From JACVCJ01 sp052437175 (GTDB lineage: Bacteria > Bacteroidota > Bacteroidia > CAIKAF01), in contig JBQVOK010000003.1 in the NCBI GenBank assembly GCA_052437175.1, positions 186,001 to 250,000 of the forward strand: a stretch of DNA of 64,000 nucleotides, written 5' to 3'. How positions within the stretch are numbered: position 1 is the first letter of the stretch; each line of letters starts with the position of its first letter. Below the pieces are notes generated by a model. That model saw only the letters and a program-made list of their open reading frames with translations. It was not told the origin of the DNA and did no database searches. This document shows positions 33,574 through 41,566 of the stretch, one piece after another. The position numbers and the translations under genes were made by a program.

Positions 33574-34401
33574 TTAACCCACTTTGTTTTTTACCAGTAC
33601 GTCGATGAAGGATATGGAAGCCTCTTCCATATCGCCTACGATAGACTCGATCTTAGAAAGCAGGTAGTTATACAGGATCTGCAGGATGATGGCCACGATA
33701 AGACCACCTACCGTAGTGATAAGGGCCACTTTGATACCTGCGGCTACTACGGTTGGGTTGATGTCACCCGCAGCGGCGATGGCATCGAAGGCCTGGATCA
33801 TACCTACTACGGTTCCCAGGAACCCGAGCATGGGTGCCAGAGCGATCATAAGGCTCAGCCAGGGAAGACCTTTTTCCAGTTTGTTCATTTCAACACCACC
33901 GTAGGAGATAACGGTCTTTTCTACAATGTCGATACCTTCTTCCGAACGGTTCAGACCTTCCAGGAAGATACCTGCAACAGGACCCGGGGTAGAACGGCAA
34001 ACCTCTCTGGCAGCATTTACGCCACCCGATTTCAGGGCTGCATCGATACGGTTCAGAAGTTTTTCAGAATTGGTAGCGGAAAGGTTCAGGTAAATGATAC
34101 GCTCGATAGCTACGGCCAGACCAATGATCAGGGAGATCACAACCAGGGCCATGAACTCAGGACCACCTTCTACAAAGTAACGTTTGATATCCTGTGAAAT
34201 GGTCGTTTTAGCCGGGGCAGGAGCTGCTTCTTCCGTGGCCGGAGCCTCCGGAGCCGGAGTTGCGGCGGCTTTGTTTGAATCCTGGGCAGTTGCAGCCGGA
34301 GCTGTGGTTTGCGTTGCCGGAGCCGATCCCTGAGCATAGTTATATACTGGTCCTGCGGCTACAAAGCTTACGAATGCGAAAAGAGCTACGATCTTTTTCA
34401 T
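33574..34401 (-). CDS. exbB: MotA/TolQ/ExbB-family proton channel protein
   Basis: A 275-residue inner-membrane protein. A signal-like start ending AAGPVYNYAQ is followed by an Ala/Pro/Thr-rich stretch (about 25-70) and then the ExbB core: a first helix (FMALVVISLIIGLAVAIERIIYL), a long cytoplasmic region (ALKSGGVNAAREVCRSTPGPVAGIFLEGL) and two helices (LSLMIALAPMLGFLGTVVGMIQAF and VAAGIKVALITTVGGLIVAIILQILYNYLL). It forms the proton channel that drives TonB with ExbD. It leads the operon with two exbD genes. No tonB gene is in the window. Confidence 0.92.
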   Translation of the reverse strand: MKKIVALFAFVSFVAAGPVYNYAQGSAPATQTTAPAATAQDSNKAAATPAPEAPATEEAAPAPAKTTISQDIKRYFVEGGPEFMALVVISLIIGLAVAIERIIYLNLSATNSEKLLNRIDAALKSGGVNAAREVCRSTPGPVAGIFLEGLNRSEEGIDIVEKTVISYGGVEMNKLEKGLPWLSLMIALAPMLGFLGTVVGMIQAFDAIAAAGDINPTVVAAGIKVALITTVGGLIVAIILQILYNYLLSKIESIVGDMEEASISFIDVLVKNKVG

Positions 34402-34505
34402 GTGTGTGCTTTTACTTTTTTATTTGTTTTGTTTTAAATCCGATTTTTTAAACCTTATTAACGAAAAGGGGAGTGGGTTCATTGTATACGCAAAACGGAT
34501 AAAAG

Positions 34506-34592
34506 CGGAGAGACAGGGATTCGAACCCTGGGTACCCTTGCAGGTACACATGCTTTCCAGGCATGCCCGTTCGACCACTCCGGCATCTCTCC
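34506..34592 (-). tRNA. tRNA-Ser (anticodon GGA)
   Basis: Minus strand, 87 nt. Acceptor GGAGAGA (34592-34586) pairs with TCTCTCC (34513-34507), with discriminator G at 34506. The anticodon loop CTGGAAA carries GGA, reading UCC and UCU. The long variable arm is typical of class II Ser tRNAs, and the T-loop is GGTTCGAATCC. CCA is not encoded. It lies alone between exbB and the asparaginase gene. Confidence 0.95.
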
Positions 34593-34728
34593 AGTCGTTC
34601 ATTATCAATGTTTTGCAAGTGCAAAAAACCACTTTAAAGAACATTCCCCCCGTTAAAAGGTGCGCCAAATTACAAAAATTCACGTACCCCCAAAAAAATA
34701 ATTATCGGCGTTTGTCGGACAAGACCCC

Positions 34729-35772
34729 TTATTCATCGTCGTTTTTACGCATTTCGCCCCTCAGGTTCTTGCGGAATTCGCGCCGCACACGTTCTATATC
34801 CGTATGTTTTCCCAGCAGGTACATCAGCTTACACACCGCGGCTTCAGCCGTAATATCGCTTCCGCCCTCCACCCCGATATCGTACAGGGCCTTGCCGGTA
34901 TAATATTTTTCCTGTTCCACACGCCCCGAAAGACACTGGGTAACATTTACCACAAAAATTCCCCCCTCAATGGCCGCTTTCAGTTCTTCTATAATACCGT
35001 CCTTTATAGGGGCATTGCCCGAGCCAAAACTGCGGAGTATAATACCCGCGATACCGGGTGTGCCACATACGGCACGCACTACCGATGCCTGTATGCCGGG
35101 GAAAAGCGTAATGACCGCCACGCCAACATTGAGCCGGGTATGAAAACGGGGACGCTGTATCCTTTTACGGGGCTTGTGCAGCCCTTTCCACCATTCTATA
35201 TGTACGCCGGCCTGGGCCAGGGGCGGCAGGTTGGGCGAATCGAACGCGTTGAAATGTTCGGCGCTGATCTTTACCGTGCGGTTGCCCCGGTACAGCTTCG
35301 ACTGGAAAAAGATGCAGACCTCCTGTACCTTCGGTATGCCGTTCTCATTACAGGCCGCGATCTCCACGGCCGTAAGAATATTCTCCTTACCGTCCGAACG
35401 GATCACGTTCAGCGGCAGCTGCGAACCGGTGAAAATAACGGGTTTGCCCAGTCCCTGTATCATAAAGCTGAGTGCAGAGGCACTGTAGGGCATGGTATCG
35501 GTGCCGTGCAGGATCACAAAACCGTCCTGTGCATCGTAGTTCTCATCGATGATCTGCAGCATTTCCAGCCATTCGGCCGGACTCATATCCGAAGAGTCGA
35601 CCGGGGTCTGCAGCGAAGCAAAGGAAAGTTCTACCTCCAGGCGGTCCAGCTCGGGCATCAGCAGGCGCAGGTTCCGGAAATCCACCGGCTTCAGGGCACC
35701 GGTCTTCTCGTCGTGTACGCTCCCGATGGTTCCGCCTGTATACAGGATCAGGATCTTTCTGCGTGGCTGCAT
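34729..35772 (-). CDS. Type I L-asparaginase
   Basis: A 347-residue cytosolic enzyme that hydrolyses L-asparagine to aspartate and ammonia. The catalytic threonine motifs are TGGTIGS (residues 12-18) and HGTDTMPYS (89-97, with Thr 91 and Asp 92). GKPVIFTGSQLPL and the C-terminal region GSDITAEAAVCKLMYLLG fit the family. No signal peptide is seen, in line with type I (AnsA-like) rather than the periplasmic type II. The start is followed by MQPRRKILILYTGGT; no clear promoter box is close. Confidence 0.92.
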   Translation of the reverse strand: MQPRRKILILYTGGTIGSVHDEKTGALKPVDFRNLRLLMPELDRLEVELSFASLQTPVDSSDMSPAEWLEMLQIIDENYDAQDGFVILHGTDTMPYSASALSFMIQGLGKPVIFTGSQLPLNVIRSDGKENILTAVEIAACNENGIPKVQEVCIFFQSKLYRGNRTVKISAEHFNAFDSPNLPPLAQAGVHIEWWKGLHKPRKRIQRPRFHTRLNVGVAVITLFPGIQASVVRAVCGTPGIAGIILRSFGSGNAPIKDGIIEELKAAIEGGIFVVNVTQCLSGRVEQEKYYTGKALYDIGVEGGSDITAEAAVCKLMYLLGKHTDIERVRREFRKNLRGEMRKNDDE

Positions 35773-35856
35773 ATACTGGTTCTGGTTTTAATTCAGGACG
35801 CTAATATCTGTATTTTCCCCGAACCGCCCGCTCATTATATATATACGGGAATTTAG

Positions 35857-35864
35857 TAGATTTG
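35857..35864 (+). promoter_or_regulatory. -7 promoter box of the TPR histidine kinase gene
   Basis: TAGATTTG, a perfect TAnnTTTG box 25 nt before the start codon. The TCACCC/TGAGGTAT motif seen at the two downstream promoters is not present here. Confidence 0.45.
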
Positions 35865-35889
35865 TTCAGAAGCCTTAACTATTTCCTGC

Positions 35890-37686
35890 ATGATCCGGGA
35901 CCCGCTGTTCCTCCGTCTCAAAAAATACGCCCTGCTCTGCCTGCTCCCGGCAGCCTGTACGCCTTCCGGCAGACAGGGGACTGAAACTGCAGACACATCA
36001 GCGGCAGCTCCCGACAGCGTTTTTATCAGCCGGGCCTTTGCCGCCGCCGATACCTTTATGAATACCGATCATTACGATTCGGCCCAGATCTGGCTGAACC
36101 GTATCCATGAAAAACTGAGTTACCGTAAACCCTCGCGCTTTTCGTACTTTCTTACCGTGCGCCAGGCCGAGGTATATTATTACAACAACCTGCACCAGCT
36201 GGGATTACAGGAGGCACAACGTGCACTTACCCTGGCCGAACAGCTGGCCGATCCTATACTGCAGGCCGATGCACTGAATTTCTGCGGACTGTTCTTTACC
36301 AATATGGGCCGTACGGAACAGGGCATACGCTGTTTTAAAAAAGGGATCGCATTCAGCCGCCAGCCGCCCTACCCGGCCGGGTACCCCGAATTATCGAACC
36401 CGCACCACCTGTACGGCAACCTTGCCGAAGCCTTTGAAAAAGCCGGGGCGCACGACAGTGCCCGCGTTTATGCACAAATTTCGCTGCAAAAAGCCGCCGC
36501 CATCCGGAACCTGCGCGGAATGTCGGCCGCCTGTCTCAACCTGGGCATTATATTTCAGCAACAGAACCAGCCCGACAGCAGTCGCCTGTATTTTGGCCGG
36601 GCGCTGGAATACGCACAGCAGGGCCGGGATTTTGATATAGAACTGAATGCCCTGGGAGGGCTCGCCCGCTGTGATCATGATAAGGGCCGCAGGGAAGAAC
36701 CGGTGGCCATGCTCCTCGATGGCTTTGCCCTGCTGGAAAAACATCCGCAACTGAACAATTTTTATGCCCTGAACTTCCTGGAACAGGCCCGCAGCATATT
36801 TAAAGCGGACAGACAGACAGAAGCCCTGGCGCGCACCCTGGAAATGAAGTCAGATATACAGACCCGCATGCACCAGAAGAATAACCGGCAGTACCGCCTG
36901 CTGCTGCTGGCCGGGCTCCGTAACGAGACCCGCATCATGGAGCTGGAAATAGCCGAGGCCCTGCATGAAAAAAGCCTGGCCACCACACGCCTGTACATTG
37001 TTGTACTGGTATTTCTGCTGCTGGCAGCGGCGTTTTTAGTATATAGGTATTATGTACTTCAGAAACTGAAACTGGCGGGTATCCGCAATAAAATAAGCCA
37101 GGACCTGCACGATGAGGTAGGCGCTACCCTCAGCGGTATTGCCCTGTACAGCTATATTACCCGTGAGCAGAATAAAAGGGCCGCCTACGGCGAAGCAGAT
37201 GAGTCGCTCGGCATCATTGAAAAGAACGCCACCGGCATGGTAAAAAAACTGAGCGATATCGTTTGGGCCGTAAACCCGGCACACGACAGTTTTGCGTCCT
37301 TTATGCAGCGCATGGAGGAATATGCCCTGGAACACTGCCGGGCGCGGGGCATAGAGTGCGTTTTTGTGCAGCAGGAACGGCTCGGAAGCCTCAGCCTGCC
37401 CATGGAACAGCGCAAGAATATTTACCTCATCTGTAAGGAAGCCCTCAACAATGCCATAAAATACAGCGGATGTACCCGGCTGGAAGTACGGGCAGAGGTC
37501 CGCGACCGGCAGCTGGAGATACGCATCCTGGACAATGGCCGGGGCTTTGATCCGGAGGCGGCAGCTTCGGGGAACGGCATCGGCAATATGCAGAGCCGGG
37601 CCCGGGAAATGAAGGCCCGTTTAGAGATAAAAAGCGCGGCAGGCAAGGGTACCGAAGTGTGCCTGCGCTGTAAAATCACCCGTTGA
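35890..37686 (+). CDS. Lipobox-TPR sensor histidine kinase (NarL-system type)
   Basis: A 598-residue kinase. The start ALLCLLPAACTPSG looks like a lipoprotein signal with Cys 23. The periplasmic part (about 40-365) is built from TPR-like helices (ILQADALNFCGLFFTNMGRTEQGIRCFKK, SAACLNLGIIFQQQNQPDSSRLYF). A membrane helix (about 369-393: TRLYIVVLVFLLLAAAFLVYRYY) leads to a HisKA_3 domain with His 407 in SQDLHDEVGATLSG, and a HATPase domain with EALNNAIKYSG and GNGIGNMQSRA. It would phosphorylate the NarL-type regulator encoded next. The stop codon lies inside that regulator's operator. Confidence 0.9.
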   Translation: MIRDPLFLRLKKYALLCLLPAACTPSGRQGTETADTSAAAPDSVFISRAFAAADTFMNTDHYDSAQIWLNRIHEKLSYRKPSRFSYFLTVRQAEVYYYNNLHQLGLQEAQRALTLAEQLADPILQADALNFCGLFFTNMGRTEQGIRCFKKGIAFSRQPPYPAGYPELSNPHHLYGNLAEAFEKAGAHDSARVYAQISLQKAAAIRNLRGMSAACLNLGIIFQQQNQPDSSRLYFGRALEYAQQGRDFDIELNALGGLARCDHDKGRREEPVAMLLDGFALLEKHPQLNNFYALNFLEQARSIFKADRQTEALARTLEMKSDIQTRMHQKNNRQYRLLLLAGLRNETRIMELEIAEALHEKSLATTRLYIVVLVFLLLAAAFLVYRYYVLQKLKLAGIRNKISQDLHDEVGATLSGIALYSYITREQNKRAAYGEADESLGIIEKNATGMVKKLSDIVWAVNPAHDSFASFMQRMEEYALEHCRARGIECVFVQQERLGSLSLPMEQRKNIYLICKEALNNAIKYSGCTRLEVRAEVRDRQLEIRILDNGRGFDPEAAASGNGIGNMQSRAREMKARLEIKSAAGKGTEVCLRCKITR

Positions 37687-37721
37687 GGTATGGCCGGGAG
37701 AAAGCGCTGAATGTATTTTTG
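37676..37721 (+). promoter_or_regulatory. NarL-type operator site 1 with -7 box (regulator gene)
   Basis: TCACCC (37676-37681), two bases, TGAGGTAT (37684-37691), then 22 nt to the perfect -7 box TATTTTTG (37714-37721). The TGA of the motif is also the stop codon of the kinase gene. Site 2 at 38393-38438 has the same parts at the same spacing. Confidence 0.6.
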
Positions 37722-37733
37722 CAGAACAGAAGC

Positions 37734-38384
37734 ATGGAAAAAATAAAAGTGATCGTTTTCGAAGACAACCAGCTGATCCGGGACGCGCTGGGCACCATTA
37801 TCGATGCCACGCCCGATTTTCGCTGTGCGGCAACCTATGCCGACTGCAGCCGCCTGGAACAGAAGATGGGGTCTTCCCGGCCGGATATTGTGCTTATGGA
37901 CATTGAAATGCCGGGTATGAACGGTATTGAGGCCACGGAACGTATCACCCGGGAATATCCCGATGTAAAAGTGCTTATACAGACGGTGTTCGACGACCCG
38001 GAACGGATATTCAAAACCATTTGTGCCGGCGCTTCCGGCTATATTCTCAAAACCGACGATCCGCAGCGGCAGATGGACGCACTGCGCGAAGTATACAACG
38101 GCGGCGCGCCCATGTCGCCCTCCATTGCCAAAATGGTTCTGCAGTTCTTTACCCGCAAGAACGTGATACTGGTAGCCCCGCAGCAGAGTGCCGAAGAGCT
38201 CAGCACCCGCGAAAGAGAAATACTGTCGCTGATGCTGGACGGGCATAATTACCGCAGCATTGCCGAAAAACTGTTCATCAGTTATGAAACGGTGCGCACC
38301 CACGTAAAAAGTATCTATCGCAAGCTGCATGTAGCCTCCCGGGCAGAGGCCATACTCAAGGCCACCCAGCAGGGACTGCGCTGA
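37734..38384 (+). CDS. NarL/FixJ-family response regulator
   Basis: A 216-residue regulator. The receiver domain has phosphoacceptor Asp 56 in DIVLMDIEMPGMNG and a Lys in SGYILKTDDP. The C-terminal LuxR-type helix-turn-helix (about 150-212) holds LSTREREILSLMLDGHNYRSIAEKLFISYETVRTHVKSIYRKL. It is the partner of the TPR kinase encoded just upstream. The frame also has a TTG at 37683, but that lies inside the operator; the ATG at 37734 matches the start of the receiver domain. It probably regulates itself and the next gene through the shared TCACCC-NN-TGAGGTAT site. Confidence 0.93.
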   Translation: MEKIKVIVFEDNQLIRDALGTIIDATPDFRCAATYADCSRLEQKMGSSRPDIVLMDIEMPGMNGIEATERITREYPDVKVLIQTVFDDPERIFKTICAGASGYILKTDDPQRQMDALREVYNGGAPMSPSIAKMVLQFFTRKNVILVAPQQSAEELSTREREILSLMLDGHNYRSIAEKLFISYETVRTHVKSIYRKLHVASRAEAILKATQQGLR

Positions 38385-38392
38385 ACACAGAT

Positions 38393-38438
38393 TCACCCAA
38401 TGAGGTATTGACCCCGGCCCGGCCCGGGGATAATTTTG
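38393..38438 (+). promoter_or_regulatory. NarL-type operator site 2 with -7 box (T9SS protein gene)
   Basis: TCACCC (38393-38398), two bases, TGAGGTAT (38401-38408), then 22 nt to the perfect -7 box TAATTTTG (38431-38438). Parts and spacing are identical to site 1, with the same ...G.C bases just after the core. Confidence 0.6.
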
Positions 38439-38514
38439 CTGCGGATAAACCCTTGCCGGCTCAGATGACTGCCGGAAGTGCGTTTATCCCAGGCATATTT
38501 AATACCACAAAGCT

Positions 38515-40137
38515 ATGAACCGATCTTCTGCATTTCGTCTCGCATTTTTTAGCCTGCTGCTGGGCGTTTCCACAGCGGCTCAGGCCCAGTTCTTCAATTA
38601 TCTGCCTACGGCCGGCAACTATTTTACCGGAAATGTTACCCGGGAACCCGGGGGCTTTCTTTTCAGCTTTGCCTACCAGGACACTACCCTGCAAATGCAC
38701 CGGGTGCTTATGTTTACCGATGAGAACGGGAACCTGACCGAAACCAAAAAGGGGAACCCCTATTATGCTTCGCATGTGTATGCCCCGGACAGCTCGGTCA
38801 TTTACAGCGGCAGAATTACGGTAAATGCGCAGAGCCGGGCTTTATTGCAGCGGAACGATAAGAACGGTAATGTACGCTGGACCCGCAGCCTGGCGGGATC
38901 CTCTACCCGGGCTATCACGAGTGTGTTCCCGGCAAGGCCGGACCTGTTCTATGTTACAGCGTACAGCACCTCGTTTTTTAACAGCACTACCTTTTACAAG
39001 GCCTCGGTAATGGCGGTAGACAGCAGCGGGCAACTGCTCTGGTCCCGTTATTATTCCAATGCGGGCCTTACCACCGACTATTATTTTGCCCGGGGCACGG
39101 TAGCCGCCAACGGCGATTTTATAGGCCTGGCAGATGTACGCGGCAGCCTGAATGCATCGGCCAACGGCATGGTGCTTACCCGCATCGACCCGCAGGGTAA
39201 TGTGCTTTTTTCGAAATACATCGATTTTTTGCCCACGCACAACCAGCTGGGGGTAACCGGACTTACCGAAATGCCTTCCGGAGATATCATTATCGGCGGC
39301 CGCCTGATGACGGACCAGATATCCATATACCCCAATACCATGTGGGCAGCCCGTTTCAACAGCAACGGAGATGTACAGCAGCAACGCATATACAGTGGCG
39401 GGCCGGATGTGGGAGAGCTCCTGCACAGCATGCGCGAATACAATGGTAAACTGTATGCCTACCTGCATATTTCCTCGCCCTTCGAAACACAGCGCGGCGG
39501 CATCTGGATCGCTGAACTGGATCCGCAGACCCTGGCCGTAAGCGATTATTCGGCAACAGAGCTCACGGTCACATTCGGCGACCCCTACGGACAGGTAAGC
39601 AATGCCTTTGAACTGAGCAGTAACGGAAAACCGACCATCGCCTCCGGCTTTTACTGCGAAGAAAAAGGGCGCTATTTCCCCTTTATGATGCAACTGGATG
39701 CCAGCCTGGGATCTGACTGTCCCGTACGGGAGTACAGCTTTCCCCTGCTGGATTCCGCAGCCACCTACAGCGTAACTAATTATACACCGGCCGGCAGCTT
39801 CAGCTCTACTTTTAGTGCCGATACCGCACGAATTTACCTGCAAACCGCAGTACCCCTGCCCATAGCTCCTTTATGCAACGGTTGCGGATCGACCGCTCCC
39901 GTGGGACTGGCAGAGGACGCCGGAGCTGCGCAACTGCACATTTTCCCCAATCCCGCAATAAATATGCTCAACGTAAAACAGGCAGTTCCCGGCATCGTGA
40001 AGGTATATTCGGTTACCGGGCAACTCCTGTTTGATCAGTATGTTCCCGAAAGTTTCAGCCTCGACGTAGCGGCATACCCGCCGGGTATATACGTACTGAA
40101 GGCCGGCACACAGGCCCTTACCTTCATAAAACAGTAA
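38515..40137 (+). CDS. T9SS-exported protein, predicted target of the NarL-type system
   Basis: A 540-residue exported protein. A signal peptide ends STAAQAQ. The body is beta-rich with repeats recalling propeller blades (GYSTSF-type strands, VLTRIDPQGNVLFSKYIDF, MPSGDIIIGGRLM, MWAARFNSNGDVQQQRIY), each a 'record then compare' strand pair of the kind found in T9SS surface proteins. The end, from about residue 465, holds LHIFPNPAINMLNVKQ and PPGIYVLKAGTQALTFIKQ, a type A sorting domain. No enzyme motif is visible. It is the nearest downstream gene of the two-component pair and shares its operator motif. Confidence 0.8.
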   Translation: MNRSSAFRLAFFSLLLGVSTAAQAQFFNYLPTAGNYFTGNVTREPGGFLFSFAYQDTTLQMHRVLMFTDENGNLTETKKGNPYYASHVYAPDSSVIYSGRITVNAQSRALLQRNDKNGNVRWTRSLAGSSTRAITSVFPARPDLFYVTAYSTSFFNSTTFYKASVMAVDSSGQLLWSRYYSNAGLTTDYYFARGTVAANGDFIGLADVRGSLNASANGMVLTRIDPQGNVLFSKYIDFLPTHNQLGVTGLTEMPSGDIIIGGRLMTDQISIYPNTMWAARFNSNGDVQQQRIYSGGPDVGELLHSMREYNGKLYAYLHISSPFETQRGGIWIAELDPQTLAVSDYSATELTVTFGDPYGQVSNAFELSSNGKPTIASGFYCEEKGRYFPFMMQLDASLGSDCPVREYSFPLLDSAATYSVTNYTPAGSFSSTFSADTARIYLQTAVPLPIAPLCNGCGSTAPVGLAEDAGAAQLHIFPNPAINMLNVKQAVPGIVKVYSVTGQLLFDQYVPESFSLDVAAYPPGIYVLKAGTQALTFIKQ

Positions 40138-40151
40138 ATTTCTTAGGATAG

Positions 40152-40184
40152 ACATACCGGACCGGTTCAACGCCGGTATGTTTT
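40152..40184 (+). terminator. Terminator after the T9SS protein gene
   Basis: ACATACCGG (40152-40160) pairs with CCGGTATGT (40173-40181), followed by TTTT at 40181-40184. Confidence 0.7.
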
Positions 40185-40217
40185 ACCGGGTAGCTAAGGT
40201 GCGGCTTCCCGGTTTTT

Positions 40218-40988
40218 TTATACGCCGAAGATCTTTTCGGAATTCCGGGTGCTGATCTCGGCCACTTCGGCCAGGGAAACGCCCTTGACCTCGGCCAGTT
40301 TTTCGGCTATATGCAGCAGGTAAGACGGTTCATTCCTTTTTCCGCGGAAGGGCACCGGGGCCAGGTATGGCGCGTCGGTCTCCAGCACCAGCTGTTCCAG
40401 CGGAATAGAGGCAATGGCTTTGTCCAGCCCGCTGTTCCTGAACGTAAGTACTCCGCCGATGCCCAGGTACCAGCCTTTGTCTGTGAGTTTGCGCGCCTGT
40501 TCTTCGGTACCGCTGAAGCAGTGAAAAATACCGCGGACGGCATTGAATTCCGGCTTCGAAAGTATTTCCCAGATCGGGTCGAAGGCATCGCGGCAGTGTA
40601 TGGCCACCGGCAGGTTTTTATCCATGCTCCAGTGCAGCTGCGTTTCCAGCGCGTCGATCTGTTCGGCCAGGAACGTTTTGTCCCAGTACAGGTCCAGCCC
40701 GATCTCTCCGACAGCTACAAAATCGAACATTCCCAGCCATTTTTCGGCATGGGCCAGTTCTTCCTTATAATCGGCCTTTATGGAACAGGGATGTACGCCC
40801 ATCATGCCATAAACGCCTTCGCGGGTCTTACACAGCTCTACGAGGGGCGCTGCCGTGGTGCGGTCTACGTTCGGAATAAAAAAACGGCGCACCCGGTTGT
40901 GCTGTGCGCGGGTAAAAACGGCATCGGTCTCGCCGGCAAAGGCTTCGTCGTACAGGTGCGTATGTGTATCGCTGAGAATGATCATCAT
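40218..40988 (-). CDS. TatD-family metal-dependent hydrolase (DNase)
   Basis: A 256-residue cytosolic hydrolase. Metal ligands are visible in order: DTHTH (residues 7-11), GEIGLD, PVAIHCRDA, GIFHCFSG and ETDAPYL. FRGKRNEPSYLLHIAEKLAEVKG is typical of the TatD C-terminus. Members are 3'-5' exodeoxyribonucleases or D-aminoacyl-tRNA deacylase-like enzymes linked to DNA repair. The start (ATG 40988) overlaps the stop of the acetyltransferase gene by one base (TAATG), so the two genes form one transcript. Confidence 0.92.
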   Translation of the reverse strand: MMIILSDTHTHLYDEAFAGETDAVFTRAQHNRVRRFFIPNVDRTTAAPLVELCKTREGVYGMMGVHPCSIKADYKEELAHAEKWLGMFDFVAVGEIGLDLYWDKTFLAEQIDALETQLHWSMDKNLPVAIHCRDAFDPIWEILSKPEFNAVRGIFHCFSGTEEQARKLTDKGWYLGIGGVLTFRNSGLDKAIASIPLEQLVLETDAPYLAPVPFRGKRNEPSYLLHIAEKLAEVKGVSLAEVAEISTRNSEKIFGV

Positions 40989-41464
40989 TAAAAAGTATAC
41001 GAAGTGATCTGGTCGCGGTTCAGTTTTACATTGATCCAGGTCTCGTCAAAAGAGGCCCCGAAACTTTTATAGAATTCGATGGCGGGCGTGTTCCAGTCGA
41101 GCACCTGCCAGGTAATAAAAGCGGCATTGCAGGCCTGTGCATCGGCAATGCAGGCGTTGAGCAGGGCCCGGCCGAGGCCTTTTCCGCGGAAAGCTTCGCT
41201 TACGATAATGTCTTCCAGGTATACGCCTTTGCCTTTCCAGGTGCTGTAACGGGTATACCAGAGGTACAGGCCGGCGATCTGTCCGTCGTATTCGGCCAGT
41301 CCGCAGGTAAATGCCGGGTTTTCGCCAAAGCCGTCCTCCAGGATCATGTCCACGGTATTGGTCACTTCCTGCGGCGCTTTTTCATATTCGGCCAGTTCTT
41401 TGATCAGCTCCAGGATGCGGGGCGCATCTTCCCGGCGCGCTTTTCGGATCAGTGGTGTATTCAT
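40988..41464 (-). CDS. GNAT acetyltransferase (diamine N-acetyltransferase-like)
   Basis: A 158-residue acetyl-CoA-dependent acetyltransferase. The start LIRKARREDAPRILELIKELAEYEKAPQ, the segment TCGLAEYDGQIAGLYLWYTRYSTWKGKGVYLEDIIV and the loop FRGKGLGRALL match the spermidine/spermine N1-acetyltransferase (SSAT) branch. Such enzymes acetylate polyamines or thialysine; the exact substrate is unknown. The ATG at 41464 follows the perfect TACCTTTG box (41479-41472) by 7 nt, so the leader is very short. Confidence 0.88.
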   Translation of the reverse strand: MNTPLIRKARREDAPRILELIKELAEYEKAPQEVTNTVDMILEDGFGENPAFTCGLAEYDGQIAGLYLWYTRYSTWKGKGVYLEDIIVSEAFRGKGLGRALLNACIADAQACNAAFITWQVLDWNTPAIEFYKSFGASFDETWINVKLNRDQITSYTF

Positions 41465-41471
41465 CAGGGGG

Positions 41472-41479
41472 CAAAGGTA
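41472..41479 (-). promoter_or_regulatory. -7 promoter box of the GNAT-TatD operon
   Basis: TACCTTTG on the minus strand is a perfect TAnnTTTG box, 7 nt before the ATG at 41464. It adds to the group of very short leaders in this window. Confidence 0.5.
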
Positions 41480-41566
41480 CACAAAGTGCCGGAAAACGAT
41501 GTGCTTACCCGCAACCGCCCGAACGCTAAAAGTTGTATTTTAGCCGCCTAAACGAACCAATACGAA

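Noticed and set aside
34420..34683. An 87-codon frame over the tRNA-Ser gene
   Set aside because: It spans the tRNA and has no coding character; the tRNA folds fully.
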